A DNA stretch of 18,984 nt. Source: Roseimaritima sp. GTDB lineage: Bacteria > Planctomycetota > Planctomycetia > Pirellulales > Pirellulaceae. Below are positions 1-7,112 of the stretch, one piece after another (positions within the stretch are counted from its first letter, which is position 1; every line of letters begins with the position of its first letter). Where the stretch lies: assembly GCA_007124075.1 (NCBI GenBank), contig SLFV01000152.1, positions 1 through 18,984 of the forward strand, given 5' to 3'. The position numbers and the translations under genes are program-made. The notes beneath the pieces are model-generated. The model saw only the letters and a program-made list of their open reading frames with translations, had not been told where the DNA came from and did not search any database.

Positions 1-315
1 GAGGGCTAGATCCTCTGCCAAACGTTGATCCAAGCGTTTTCCCTGCGGTGTCAGTAAAAGTTTTCGTGTTGGCAGATCGACCTGCCGCTGCACCTCCTCC
101 ACGCACTGGACCGTTGGTTCGACTTGGATCAACATCCCGGGACCACCGCCGTAGGGCCGATCGTCAACTTTATGATGCTTGGCGTCGGTTGACCAGTTCC
201 TTAAATCGTGGCGATGGATTTCGACCAAGCCACGCTCGATCGCCTTATTCAACAGGCTTTGTGTCAAATAACCGTCGAAAATCGCAGGAAATAAGGTGAC
301 GATGTCGAATCGCAT
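1..315 (-). CDS. trmD: tRNA (guanine-N1-)-methyltransferase, partial (N-terminal 105 codons)
   Basis: TrmD makes m1G37 in tRNAs using S-adenosylmethionine and protects the reading frame. The minus-strand reading from the ATG at 315 opens with MRFDIVTLFPAIF, the usual TrmD start. It carries the family signature DDRPYGGGPGM at residues 51-61 and LLLTPQGKRL at about 87-96. The gene runs off the left edge after 105 codons, so the rest of the SPOUT knot and the C-terminal domain cannot be seen. It begins 15 bp after the rpsP stop on the same strand, so the two are very likely co-transcribed. There is no clear Shine-Dalgarno before the ATG. The family assignment is firm; the only doubt is whether the unseen part is intact. 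Confidence 0.95.
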   Translation of the reverse strand, partial: MRFDIVTLFPAIFDGYLTQSLLNKAIERGLVEIHRHDLRNWSTDAKHHKVDDRPYGGGPGMLIQVEPTVQCVEEVQRQVDLPTRKLLLTPQGKRLDQRLAEDLAL

Positions 316-330
316 CGGAATGTGCGGGGG

Positions 331-768
331 CTACTGTGCTGCTTCGTCGGCAACGGGCGGGGCGTCTGCCCCGTCAGCCTGCTGGGGCTCCTCCTCCGCC
401 GTCGTCGTTTCCGCTGCTGCGGGGGCAGGCTTGGGAGGAGCAGGGGGCGCTGGGGACCACTGGTATTGCTTCCTTTTGCTTAATCGCTCCAGAGCCTCTT
501 TTTGTTGTTCCAGATGGGTACCGTTGGCACCATACTTCTTGATCAACACCGCAGCCTTGTCACTGGGTTGGGCACCCACGCTCAGCCAGTAGGTGATCCG
601 TTCCCCATTCAAGAGGGCTCGCGCGTCGGTTTCCGGCACCATCGGGTCATAGTGTCCCAATTCCTCAATCACTCTGCCGTCCCGAGGGGCACGCTGATCA
701 ACCGCGCAGACCCGGAAAAAGGGGCGATGGGTGCGTCCCATCTTTTTCAATCGAATTCGAACTGCCAC
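331..768 (-). CDS. rpsP: 30S ribosomal protein S16 with C-terminal Ala/Pro/Glu tail
   Basis: S16 is a primary binder of 16S rRNA in the 30S subunit. Residues 1-90 are a complete S16 domain: MAVRIRLKKMGRTHRPFFRV at the start, then the D-x-RAPRDG segment (24-31), ELGHYDP (36-42), and a GAQPSD..VL.KKYG segment (65-80). From about residue 101 to 145 there is a low-complexity tail rich in Ala, Pro and Glu, beyond the usual 80-90 residue length. The start is a GTG at 768, with GGGAG about 10 bases upstream. trmD follows 15 bp downstream, whereas many bacteria have rimM between them. A candidate promoter with extended -10 TGCTAGACT lies at 916-924. Confidence 0.95.
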   Translation of the reverse strand: MAVRIRLKKMGRTHRPFFRVCAVDQRAPRDGRVIEELGHYDPMVPETDARALLNGERITYWLSVGAQPSDKAAVLIKKYGANGTHLEQQKEALERLSKRKQYQWSPAPPAPPKPAPAAAETTTAEEEPQQADGADAPPVADEAAQ

Positions 769-915
769 AGTGCTGAGACTCCCAAAAAAATAATTCGTCA
801 GTAACGAGCGGTAGCTTTCACTTTCATTTCGACGTTAGACGGCTGTCGCCGCCAAGGAGCCCGAACCGTTCGGGCATCCAGGATGAAAAAAACCGGTCAT
901 CGGTAATCGGCACAG

Positions 916-924
916 AGTCTAGCA
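916..924 (-). promoter_or_regulatory. candidate extended -10 promoter for rpsP-trmD
   Basis: Read on the minus strand, the bases are TGCTAGACT: a TGn extension followed by TAGACT. No good -35 hexamer is visible at 16-18 bp, so this would be an extended -10 type promoter. It would start transcription near 908, leaving a leader of about 140 bases before the rpsP GTG. It is a motif match by eye and not proof of a start site. Confidence 0.4.
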
Positions 925-981
925 AACGCTGCCCGAATCGCCATCCCCCTGAAAGGCAGGGCATCGGGTAAAGCAGGACAT

Positions 982-1509
982 TCAGTCGTCGAAGCGGAGC
1001 ACGCTGTGCGACCGGTAGGGACTGAGCCGCTGGTGCCCGCCCAACGCGGTCAAATGGATCAAGAAACAGCATCCCACGATCTCCACCTGGGATTGTTCCA
1101 GCAGTCGGCAGCAGGCTCCCATGGTGCCCCCTGTTGCCAGCAGGTCATCTACCAATAACACCCGTTGCCCTGGGGAGACGCCGTCGGTGTGCATCTCCAG
1201 TTCATCGCTACCATATTCCAGTTCGTACCGCAGCGATTTGCGATCGTAGGGCAGTTTGCCAGGTTTGCGAATCGGTGTGAAACCGGCATTCAAGCTTAGC
1301 GCCAGCGGAGCAGCAAAGATGAACCCTCGGGCCTCGGCCGCCGCGACAACATCAATGCCAAGCCCCATGAAAGGTTCCGCCATCGCTTCCACCGCCGCTT
1401 GAAAGGCACTTGAATTTCCTAGCAATGGGGTGATGTCGCGAAAGCGGATCCCTGGCTTGGGAAAGTCAACAATTTCGCGAATGTGCTCGCGGATTAGTTC
1501 GGCAGACAT
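982..1509 (-). CDS. apt: adenine phosphoribosyltransferase
   Basis: Apt is a cytosolic purine-salvage enzyme that converts adenine and PRPP to AMP and pyrophosphate. The 175-residue protein matches the family's usual length. It has FPKPGIRFRDITPLL at 16-30, the EARGF segment at 59-63, and the PRPP-binding loop VLLVDDLLATGGT at 117-129, with the paired acidic residues D121/D122. The ATG at 1509 is the start given by the family alignment; no Shine-Dalgarno is evident. A candidate promoter (TTGACG, 19 bp, TACACA) lies about 75 bases upstream. The rpsP gene lies 213 bp downstream and appears to have its own promoter. Confidence 0.95.
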   Translation of the reverse strand: MSAELIREHIREIVDFPKPGIRFRDITPLLGNSSAFQAAVEAMAEPFMGLGIDVVAAAEARGFIFAAPLALSLNAGFTPIRKPGKLPYDRKSLRYELEYGSDELEMHTDGVSPGQRVLLVDDLLATGGTMGACCRLLEQSQVEIVGCCFLIHLTALGGHQRLSPYRSHSVLRFDD

Positions 1510-1582
1510 GGCGTGACACCACCAGAGTGAGAGGTTTCGAGGTCGAACATCAACGCTCGCTGGCAGGGGGGGCGAGTTTTCG

Positions 1583-1613
1583 TGTGTAGCAAAGCTTACT
1601 CTTGCCCCGTCAA
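1583..1613 (-). promoter_or_regulatory. candidate sigma70-type promoter for apt
   Basis: On the minus strand a TTGACG (1608-1613) is followed after 19 bp by TACACA (1583-1588), preceded by TGC as an extended -10. The spacing is longer than the ideal 17 bp. The site lies in the gap between the PilZ-like gene and apt and would give a leader of roughly 70 bases. Confidence 0.45.
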
Positions 1614-1645
1614 AATGTCGAATGGTCTGCGGACAACCACCGTGC

Positions 1646-2140
1646 TTACCAAAAGAAGCTAAAGACGCTGCGGACGGCCGTTTGGATGGGACGCGATGTG
1701 CCTAAGCGGTCGCCGAAACCGGGCAAGGCCAGTAGCAAGAACAGCAGAAAAGCAATTCCCGCGAACGCTAGTTCATTCCCGCCGGGGTGGATGTGCGGTT
1801 GCCGACGCCTGGTCCAGGCAAACCAAGCGGAAGGGTACTGGTCTTCGGGTTTTCCCAGGTCTTTGATTCTTCGCAGCGCAAGCTGCAATCGCCCGTCGTC
1901 GTCGCGGTACAACCATTTCGCCACCACCAGCGTCTGGCTGCCCTGCGCTTCCAAGATCCATTGCTTGCCGACTTGCAGTCGCAAAGCGTTTTCGGGTTCG
2001 ATCACCAGCGTGTAACCTTCTAAAGAACAATCCAACAGCGCCGCGGGAATCCGACGCCTTCCGCTGCGAATGACCGCCGTAGCGCAATCTGGCTGCACGG
2101 GGCAACGAAAAGACGCCTGTGATTCCTGAGTCGTTGCCAT
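1646..2140 (-). CDS. PilZ-like domain protein with C-terminal membrane helix
   Basis: This is an uncharacterised protein of 164 residues if the ATG at 2140 is used; an in-frame GTG at 2173 would add 11 residues. Residues 25-45 (RSGRRRIPAALL followed by DCSLEGYTL) resemble the start of a PilZ domain, where an arginine cluster and a D/N-x-S-x-x-G motif bind cyclic di-GMP. A hydrophobic stretch at about 123-141 is probably one transmembrane helix, so the basic N-terminal domain may be held at the membrane. No Shine-Dalgarno decides the start. The PilZ link rests on motif resemblance alone; c-di-GMP binding is an inference. It precedes apt on the same strand with a 136 bp gap. Confidence 0.7.
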   Translation of the reverse strand: MATTQESQASFRCPVQPDCATAVIRSGRRRIPAALLDCSLEGYTLVIEPENALRLQVGKQWILEAQGSQTLVVAKWLYRDDDGRLQLALRRIKDLGKPEDQYPSAWFAWTRRRQPHIHPGGNELAFAGIAFLLFLLLALPGFGDRLGTSRPIQTAVRSVFSFFW

Positions 2141-2258
2141 GGTAGCGTGGCTGGCTGATGATGGAGCGGTCACGTTGTGCCCCCGAAGGCGCGGGTAGAA
2201 AAGGAAAGGTCAATGCATCGGCTGCTGGGGGTTGCCAATCCTATAATCCAAGGCTACC

Positions 2259-2580
2259 TCCCTGTCCCAAGGCAGTAGCGAGTCTGCCCAGGGAATCGAA
2301 TGAATGCCACACGATTTTTGCGAATGCCTTGTGCGGTTGCGACGATCGTGCCGGTTGTAACTTGCCAATCAGGCCCAGACGTCCCGGCCTGGCTCATTCG
2401 GCGGAGGTATGCGCGGTAGGCTTTTTAGCACGCCGCGATGGTGCCGCCGGTTCGCGGTGAATGATTGGTCGCCGGAGGGGACCTTGGAGGGACCCTCGAA
2501 CACGGCAGCCAAGCCTCCATGAAGTCTGGGGCCTGGGCGCTGCGCACTCGACCGCTGGATCAGCCCCGAAGCGGACGACC
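2259..2580. other. structured intergenic stretch upstream of gltA, possible ncRNA
   Basis: The gap between the PilZ-like gene and gltA (2141-2671) has no convincing gene but holds several close inverted repeats. TCCCTG 2259-2264 pairs with CAGGGA 2289-2294, enclosing GGCAG 2271-2275 with CTGCC 2284-2288. CAGGCC 2370-2375 pairs with GGCCTG 2386-2391. GGCGG 2400-2404 pairs with CCGCC 2444-2448, enclosing CGCGG 2412-2416 with CCGCG 2433-2437 and GCT 2420-2422 with AGC 2427-2429. GGTCG 2467-2471 pairs with CGACC 2576-2580, enclosing CTTGG 2483-2487 with CCAAG 2509-2513. A TATAAT at 2242-2247 (plus) could be a -10, but no good -35 precedes it. I could not match it to RNase P RNA, tmRNA or SRP RNA; a 6S-like RNA is possible but unproven. 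Confidence 0.3.
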
Positions 2581-2593
2581 CGCGTCCCGCTGA

Positions 2594-2622
2594 TTGTCGC
2601 CGATTAGTTAAATCGCTACACT
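2594..2622 (+). promoter_or_regulatory. candidate sigma70-type promoter for gltA
   Basis: TTGTCG (2594-2599) and TACACT (2617-2622) are separated by exactly 17 bp. Each matches 4 of 6 consensus positions. The predicted start near 2629 leaves about 43 bases to the gltA ATG at 2672. Confidence 0.55.
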
Positions 2623-2671
2623 GTCAGCGTAATTACGACATCCTTCGAAGATTGGTCCCATGGAGTGCAGA

Positions 2672-3991
2672 ATGACTAACGCTGTCAGTCGCGAACCCTT
2701 GCAAAAGTCCCCCGCTCGACTTTCGATTGACGGCACGCAATGCGAATTGCCTCTGCTGGAGGGGTCTGAAGGTGAGCTTGCAATCGATATCAGTCAACTG
2801 CGACGCAAAACCGGTGCAATCACGTTAGACGAAGGTTTCGTAAACACGGGCAGTACCCCTAGCGCGATCACGTTCCTAGACGGCGAAGCCGGTATCTTGC
2901 GTTACCGTGGATACCCAATCGAGGAATTGGCGGAGCACTGCGACTTTATTGAAATCTGTTTCCTACTGATCTACGGTCACCTGCCGACCACGGACGAAGC
3001 GATGGCGTTTCGTGACAACATCCGCGACCACACGCTGTTGCACGAGGAGATGCGGTCGTTCTACGACGGGTTTCCTCGCGAGGCCCATCCAATGGCGATC
3101 CTCAGTAGCGTGGTTGGGGCGTTGTCCACGTTTTACCAAGATTCGCTGGACCCGAGCGATCCGCGCCAAGTCGAAATCTCCACGCATCGCTTGTTGGCGA
3201 AATTGCCGACAATTGCGGCGTACAGTTACAAGAAATCGGTCGGGCAACCGTTCATGTACCCCCTGAATCATTTGGGATACTGCGAAAACTTCTTGCAGAT
3301 GATGTTTGCCACGCCCACGGCACCTTATGAAGTGGATGCTGACTTTGCCGATGCATTGCGGTTGTTGCTAATTGTTCACGCAGATCACGAACAGAACTGC
3401 AGCACGTCGACGGTTCGAATGGTGGGGAGCAGCAACGCGAATCTGTTCGCATCGATTTCTGCCGGTATCTCCGCACTTTGGGGACCGTTGCACGGAGGGG
3501 CCAACGAAGCCTGCGTAAGCATGCTGGAACAGATCGTTGCCGATGGGGGAAATGTCGGAAAATACGTGGGCTTGGCGAAGGATCGAAACAGCAGCTTTCG
3601 GCTGATGGGCTTCGGGCATCGTGTGTACAAAAGCTTTGACCCACGGGCAAAGATCATCAAAGCCACCTGCGACCGCCTGCTGGCGAAACTCAGCATCAAA
3701 GACCCGCTATTCGATGTGGCTCAGCAGTTGGAAGAGGTCGCCCTGCGTGATGAGTATTTCATCGAACGCCAGCTTTACCCCAACGTTGATTTTTACTCCG
3801 GCGTGATTTACCGCGCCCTGGGGATCCCGGTACAGATGTTTACGGTTTTGTTTGCCATTGGAAGGCTTCCCGGTTGGATCGCACACTGGTACGAAATGCA
3901 TCAATCACCGACGAAGCGAATCTATCGTCCCAGACAGCTTTATACGGGTCCGACCAAGCGAGCTTTTGTCCCGATTGATCAACGTTCGTAA
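2672..3991 (+). CDS. gltA: citrate synthase
   Basis: GltA condenses acetyl-CoA and oxaloacetate to citrate at entry to the TCA cycle. The whole protein aligns to type II citrate synthases. Numbered from the upstream ATG at 2660, the catalytic residues are His278 (GPLHGGAN), His320 (MGFGHRVYK) and Asp377 (PNVDFYSG), with HADHEQN at 240-246 and the usual basic C-terminus. I place the start at 2672 (439 aa) because GGAG at 2662-2665 lies 6 bases upstream; ATG 2660 would add four residues and has no such site. A promoter is visible at 2594-2622. The pabA-type gene starts 60 bp after the stop with no terminator between, so read-through into the H4MPT genes is plausible. Confidence 0.96.
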   Translation: MTNAVSREPLQKSPARLSIDGTQCELPLLEGSEGELAIDISQLRRKTGAITLDEGFVNTGSTPSAITFLDGEAGILRYRGYPIEELAEHCDFIEICFLLIYGHLPTTDEAMAFRDNIRDHTLLHEEMRSFYDGFPREAHPMAILSSVVGALSTFYQDSLDPSDPRQVEISTHRLLAKLPTIAAYSYKKSVGQPFMYPLNHLGYCENFLQMMFATPTAPYEVDADFADALRLLLIVHADHEQNCSTSTVRMVGSSNANLFASISAGISALWGPLHGGANEACVSMLEQIVADGGNVGKYVGLAKDRNSSFRLMGFGHRVYKSFDPRAKIIKATCDRLLAKLSIKDPLFDVAQQLEEVALRDEYFIERQLYPNVDFYSGVIYRALGIPVQMFTVLFAIGRLPGWIAHWYEMHQSPTKRIYRPRQLYTGPTKRAFVPIDQRS

Positions 3992-4051
3992 AATCCACAG
4001 GCTCGGTCGCGGAGTTACTTTCAGGCTACTCACCGGAAGCGGTTCACTGCG

Positions 4052-4639
4052 TTGATTTTGTTGCTGGATAATTACGATTCCTTTGTCCACAATCTTGCAC
4101 GCCATCTGCGGCTGCTTGGGCATGCGACCCAGGTCGTGCGCAGCGACATGGTTGATGTCGCGGATGTCGCGGCTTTGCAGCCCGATGCGATCGTGCTGTC
4201 GCCGGGCCCTCAGGCACCAGATCAGGCAGGTTGTTCTCTGGAAGTCGTGCGTCATTTCGCTGCACGGATCCCGCTGCTGGGCGTTTGCCTGGGTCATCAA
4301 GTCATCGGGCAAGCCTTCGGAGCGACGGTTGTCATGTGTCCCAGCAAGCACGGCCAGTCTAGTTGGATCGAACACGATGGCACTTCGCTTTTTCGCGGTT
4401 TGCCCCCGCAATTATCAGTGGGGCGTTATCATTCGTTGGCCCTGTGCCCCAAAACGATCCCGGATTGCTTGCGGGTCACTGCGCAAACATCCGATGGGAT
4501 CATCATGGCAATCGCGCATCGTCAGCTTCCGATCGCAGGTGTCCAATTTCATCCCGAATCGGTCCTTACCCCCTGTGGTCTGGACCTGCTGCGCCGTTTT
4601 TCTGATTCCATCTTATCGATCGGCGAATCGGTGGCATGA
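4052..4639 (+). CDS. pabA: glutamine amidotransferase, component II of aminodeoxychorismate/anthranilate synthase
   Basis: This class I glutamine amidotransferase releases ammonia from glutamine for a chorismate-using partner. The 195-residue length is normal. The N-terminus ILLLDNYDSFVHNL is typical of PabA/TrpG, the nucleophile is Cys79 in GVCLGHQ, and the other triad members are His167 and Glu169 in FHPES. The start is a TTG at 4052, fixed by the N-terminal motif. PabA and TrpG cannot be told apart from sequence alone. I favour PabA because the next genes are a DUF447 protein and beta-RFAP synthase, which uses p-aminobenzoate. The stop overlaps the next ATG by 4 bp (ATGA), which suggests translational coupling. 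No pabB/trpE partner is in the window. Confidence 0.85.
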   Translation: MILLLDNYDSFVHNLARHLRLLGHATQVVRSDMVDVADVAALQPDAIVLSPGPQAPDQAGCSLEVVRHFAARIPLLGVCLGHQVIGQAFGATVVMCPSKHGQSSWIEHDGTSLFRGLPPQLSVGRYHSLALCPKTIPDCLRVTAQTSDGIIMAIAHRQLPIAGVQFHPESVLTPCGLDLLRRFSDSILSIGESVA

Positions 4640-5223
4640 TCCTGGAATCCTTGGTCACAACCGTTGATGGCTGCGGGCAGGTCAATCTTGCGCCCCAAGG
4701 ACCCCACGTTGATCGCGAGCTGACGAAGGTCCAGTTGCAGCCGTTTGTCGGGACCCGCACTTGTAAGAACCTGCGACGCACGCAGCGAGCCGTCATTCAT
4801 GTAACCGACGATGTGTTATTGTTAGCGCGGGCCGCAACCAACACGATTCCGCCCGACGAACTGACGACCATGGTCCGCGCGATCGCCTCGCAGCCTGGAT
4901 GTTACGCATTGACCGATGCCTGCCGCTGGTATGCGGTTCGCGTGCGCTCCTGGCAGCAGCATCCGCAGCGTCCCCAGGTCGATTGTGACATTGTGGAACA
5001 GTCCACGCAGCGTGATTTCTTTGGCTGGAATCGCGGGCAGTATGCCGTGCTGGAAACCGCGATCATGGCGACGCGGTTGCATCTTATCGCACCCGAAATT
5101 GTCCGGTCGCAGTTGAAACAATTTGAAAGCCTGGTACAGCGGGCCGGGGGCGAGCGGGAACAAGAGGCATTTTCTTTGCTGCAAGCTCACATCCGTAAAA
5201 ACCACGACGCCTCCCATGAGTGA
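4636..5223 (+). CDS. DUF447 family protein (flavin-reductase-like split barrel), H4MPT-associated
   Basis: This 195-residue protein fits DUF447, a family known mainly from methanogenic archaea, H4MPT-containing methylotrophs and planctomycetes. Family-like segments are MILESLVTTVDGCGQVNLAP at 1-20, PFVGTRTCKNL at about 36-46, and the AVIHVTDD run at 52-59. The fold is thought to be an FMN-binding split barrel, but no reaction is established. The gene starts inside the stop of the upstream amidotransferase (ATGA at 4636) and its 3' end overlaps the next gene by 8 bp. Its place between a PabA-type glutaminase and beta-RFAP synthase supports a role in making or using H4MPT; that role is an inference. 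Confidence 0.8.
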   Translation: MILESLVTTVDGCGQVNLAPQGPHVDRELTKVQLQPFVGTRTCKNLRRTQRAVIHVTDDVLLLARAATNTIPPDELTTMVRAIASQPGCYALTDACRWYAVRVRSWQQHPQRPQVDCDIVEQSTQRDFFGWNRGQYAVLETAIMATRLHLIAPEIVRSQLKQFESLVQRAGGEREQEAFSLLQAHIRKNHDASHE

Positions 5224-6187
5224 ATTTCGCAGCGTGAACGTGCGGACGGGCGCTCGATTGCACCTGGGCCTGCTGGAGACTCGGGCACCCTTCCGTGGCG
5301 TTGGATTGATGATTGATCGACCCGCGACGGACATCACGATTCGCACGGCAGAGGTGGACCAGGTCATCGATCTCCGGGGACGAACCTTGCCCGCTGACCA
5401 TCCGCTGGCTCGACGTGTGCAGGCGGTCGTGGTCCGTTTTCGAGCTTGGTGTCACGAAAACCTTTCGCAGCTCGTACCCGCAGTTGACACGCCCCTGGGC
5501 GCCCAGGTCGTCACACGTCCCGATCCTCACACGGGGCTGGGAACGGGAACTCAGTTAGCGATGGCGGTTGCAGCGGGGCTGCAGCGGGGATTTGGCTGCG
5601 AAATCGTCGCGGACGTTTTGGCGAGGCAAATTGCGGGTCGCGGTGCGCGTTCGGCCGTTGGTATCCAAGGGTTTCTTCGTGGTGGTTTTATTTGTGATTT
5701 GGCGGATCCATTGCGGTACCCGGTGCCTTCGACGTGGCGATTTGCGTTGCTGAGACCAGAGGGCCACCAAGATCGGATCTGGGGGGAAACAGAAAACCAA
5801 CGGTTCGCGGGACCACCGGCCCACCATTGCTCGCAGCGGACCGATTCGCTTCGCCACATGCTGTCGGAACTCGCCGCGACCGTTAGGGTTGGCGATTTCC
5901 AGCAATTCGCTGCCACCGTTTCGCGATACAACCAAATCAGCGGCGGCTTGTTTGCCGATTCACAAGGGGGCCCCTATAACGGTCCCGCGATTACTCGATT
6001 GATTCAGTGCCTCCAGGAACAGGGCTGGGAGGGGGTCGGGCAAAGCTCGTGGGGGCCTACGGTTTTCGTCTGCTGCCCCGACCAAACCAGCGCAGAACGA
6101 CTGCTGGCCGCTCCACCGGCGGGCATCGCACAGATGGAAATCGCCCGGCCACTCAACGCAGCGGCTCAGGTGACCTGGAATGGCTAG
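5216..6187 (+). CDS. beta-ribofuranosylaminobenzene 5'-phosphate synthase (beta-RFAP synthase)
   Basis: Beta-RFAP synthase joins p-aminobenzoate to PRPP with loss of CO2 and pyrophosphate, the first committed step of tetrahydromethanopterin synthesis. The 323-residue protein belongs to the GHMP-kinase-like superfamily. Residues 10-20 read RTGARLHLGLL, the glycine-rich GHMP loop is GLGTGTQLAMAVAAGL at 107-122, and GRGARSAVGIQGFLRGGFI at 141-159 is a hallmark of this enzyme. I use the ATG at 5216, 8 bp inside the DUF447 gene, because the family N-terminus begins there; the longer open frame from 5123 lies within DUF447. It is the last gene of the overlapping trio; no intrinsic terminator is obvious after it. 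The archaeal gene is often called mptG. Confidence 0.9.
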   Translation: MSEFRSVNVRTGARLHLGLLETRAPFRGVGLMIDRPATDITIRTAEVDQVIDLRGRTLPADHPLARRVQAVVVRFRAWCHENLSQLVPAVDTPLGAQVVTRPDPHTGLGTGTQLAMAVAAGLQRGFGCEIVADVLARQIAGRGARSAVGIQGFLRGGFICDLADPLRYPVPSTWRFALLRPEGHQDRIWGETENQRFAGPPAHHCSQRTDSLRHMLSELAATVRVGDFQQFAATVSRYNQISGGLFADSQGGPYNGPAITRLIQCLQEQGWEGVGQSSWGPTVFVCCPDQTSAERLLAAPPAGIAQMEIARPLNAAAQVTWNG

Positions 6188-6243
6188 TGCTTCGCTATGC
6201 CGAAGGTGTTAGAAAACACAGACGCAGCGGAATGGGACGGGCA

Positions 6244-6333
6244 TCAAGTGTCTGTAACCAGAATCTGCCCCACCAACACCCAGATTCCAACAAAGACAAA
6301 ACCGAAGGTGAGATGAATAAAATCAAGCGACAT
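6244..6333 (-). CDS. 29-residue single-pass membrane peptide (short ORF)
   Basis: On the minus strand an ATG at 6333 opens a 29-codon frame ending in TGA at 6244-6246. The peptide starts MSLDFIHLTFG and continues as one hydrophobic run through FVFVGIWVLVGQILV to a polar VTDT end. That composition suggests a single transmembrane helix. AAGGAGA at 6342-6348 ends 8 bases before the ATG and is among the best Shine-Dalgarno sites in the window; most neighbouring genes have none. The gene is convergent with the beta-RFAP synthase gene, 56 bp away. I do not recognise a family and assign no function. The peptide is very short, so chance is not excluded, but the ribosome site together with the clean hydrophobic helix makes it credible. 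Confidence 0.55.
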   Translation of the reverse strand: MSLDFIHLTFGFVFVGIWVLVGQILVTDT

Positions 6334-6341
6334 CGTTGGGA

Positions 6342-6348
6342 TCTCCTT
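6342..6348 (-). promoter_or_regulatory. strong Shine-Dalgarno of the 29-aa membrane peptide
   Basis: The minus strand reads AAGGAGA followed by TCCCAACG and ATG. The near-perfect complement to the 16S rRNA tail at good spacing is the main evidence that the short frame at 6244-6333 is translated. Confidence 0.6.
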
Positions 6349-6638
6349 GGCTACGCATTCCTGTGATGCGGCCTAAGTCCCTGGCCTGATCATGCTTGAA
6401 CCACTTCTGGACAACGCTACCGAGAATTCAACGCTAGCAATCCTTGAAACAGAAGCGATTCTTCTTGCAATTAACGGTATCGTCGAACAGCACGATAGAA
6501 CTTGAGCCCATTTTCAAGATTGTTTTGAATGCTTAACCTCTTGAGTACCCATGCGATCCATCACTGTTGTGCCTTTGCTGCCGTCCGCCTTGGCGACCTT
6601 ACTGGTAGAAATTCTGTTGAACAACCCGCTGGCAAACC
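6349..6638. other. non-coding gap upstream of the EVE gene and the short membrane ORF
   Basis: About 290 bases between the leader of the short minus-strand ORF and the EVE-domain ATG. It should hold divergent promoters for both, but I found no hexamer pair good enough to name. It is more AT-rich than its surroundings. No repeat, RNA gene or convincing frame is visible. Confidence 0.5.
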
Positions 6639-7112
6639 ATGAACCCGTCTTTTTGGCTGTTCAAATCGGAACCGGAAACCTATTCCATCGACGATTTGCG
6701 AAATGCTCCTGACCAAACAACCTGCTGGGAGGGAGTGCGCAACTATCAGGCGCGCAACCTATTAAGAGACAAAATTCAGCTAGGCGATCGGGTGCTGTTT
6801 TACCACAGTGCGTGTGCCCAGCCGGCCGTTGTGGGCACCGCGATCGTGGTGCGCGAGGGCTATCCCGATCATCATGCTTGGGACACCAGGCATCACTACT
6901 TTGATCCCAAATCCGATCCAGGCAACCCTCGCTGGTTCATGGTCGATGTCCAGTTTGAATCTAAATTTTCGCGACCGGTGACGCTAGCAGAAATCCGAGC
7001 AACCAAGGCGTTGGCGAAGATGGAGCTTCTGCGAAAGGGGAGCCGTCTAAGCATCCAGCCTGTGCGAAAAACGGAGTTTGACCGGATCGTCCAGATCGCA
7101 GAGAGGATGTAA
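6639..7112 (+). CDS. EVE domain-containing protein
   Basis: This 157-residue protein consists of one EVE domain, a PUA/YTH-like fold that binds modified bases in nucleic acid. It starts with FWLFKSEPETYSIDDL (residues 5-20), then WEGVRNYQARN (30-40) and the DRVLFYHSACAQPAVVGTA region (50-68), all typical of the family. WFMVDVQF falls at about residues 107-114. Length and domain limits agree with stand-alone bacterial EVE proteins. The ATG at 6639 is set by the domain start; no Shine-Dalgarno is visible. EVE proteins are often linked to restriction of modified DNA, but no restriction gene is nearby here, so a role in RNA or DNA base recognition is all that can be inferred. Confidence 0.9.
   Translation: MNPSFWLFKSEPETYSIDDLRNAPDQTTCWEGVRNYQARNLLRDKIQLGDRVLFYHSACAQPAVVGTAIVVREGYPDHHAWDTRHHYFDPKSDPGNPRWFMVDVQFESKFSRPVTLAEIRATKALAKMELLRKGSRLSIQPVRKTEFDRIVQIAERM

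Noticed and set aside
859..875. Hairpin GCCCGAA-CCG-TTCGGGC between apt and rpsP as a terminator
   Set aside because: A 7 bp stem exists, but no T-run follows on either strand and it lies in the predicted rpsP leader.
2158..2460. Plus-strand 100-codon frame in the gap before gltA
   Set aside because: No family motif, no ribosome site, overlaps the start of the PilZ-like gene and runs through the paired hairpin arms; composition looks like chance translation.
2467..2580. SRP RNA, tmRNA or RNase P RNA in the structured gap
   Set aside because: A GCAGCCAAG string recalls SRP helix 8, and the reverse strand has a GGGGCTGAT string like tmRNA, but the essential neighbouring motifs (SRP tetraloop region, tmRNA T-arm, RNase P GAGGAAAGTCC) are absent.
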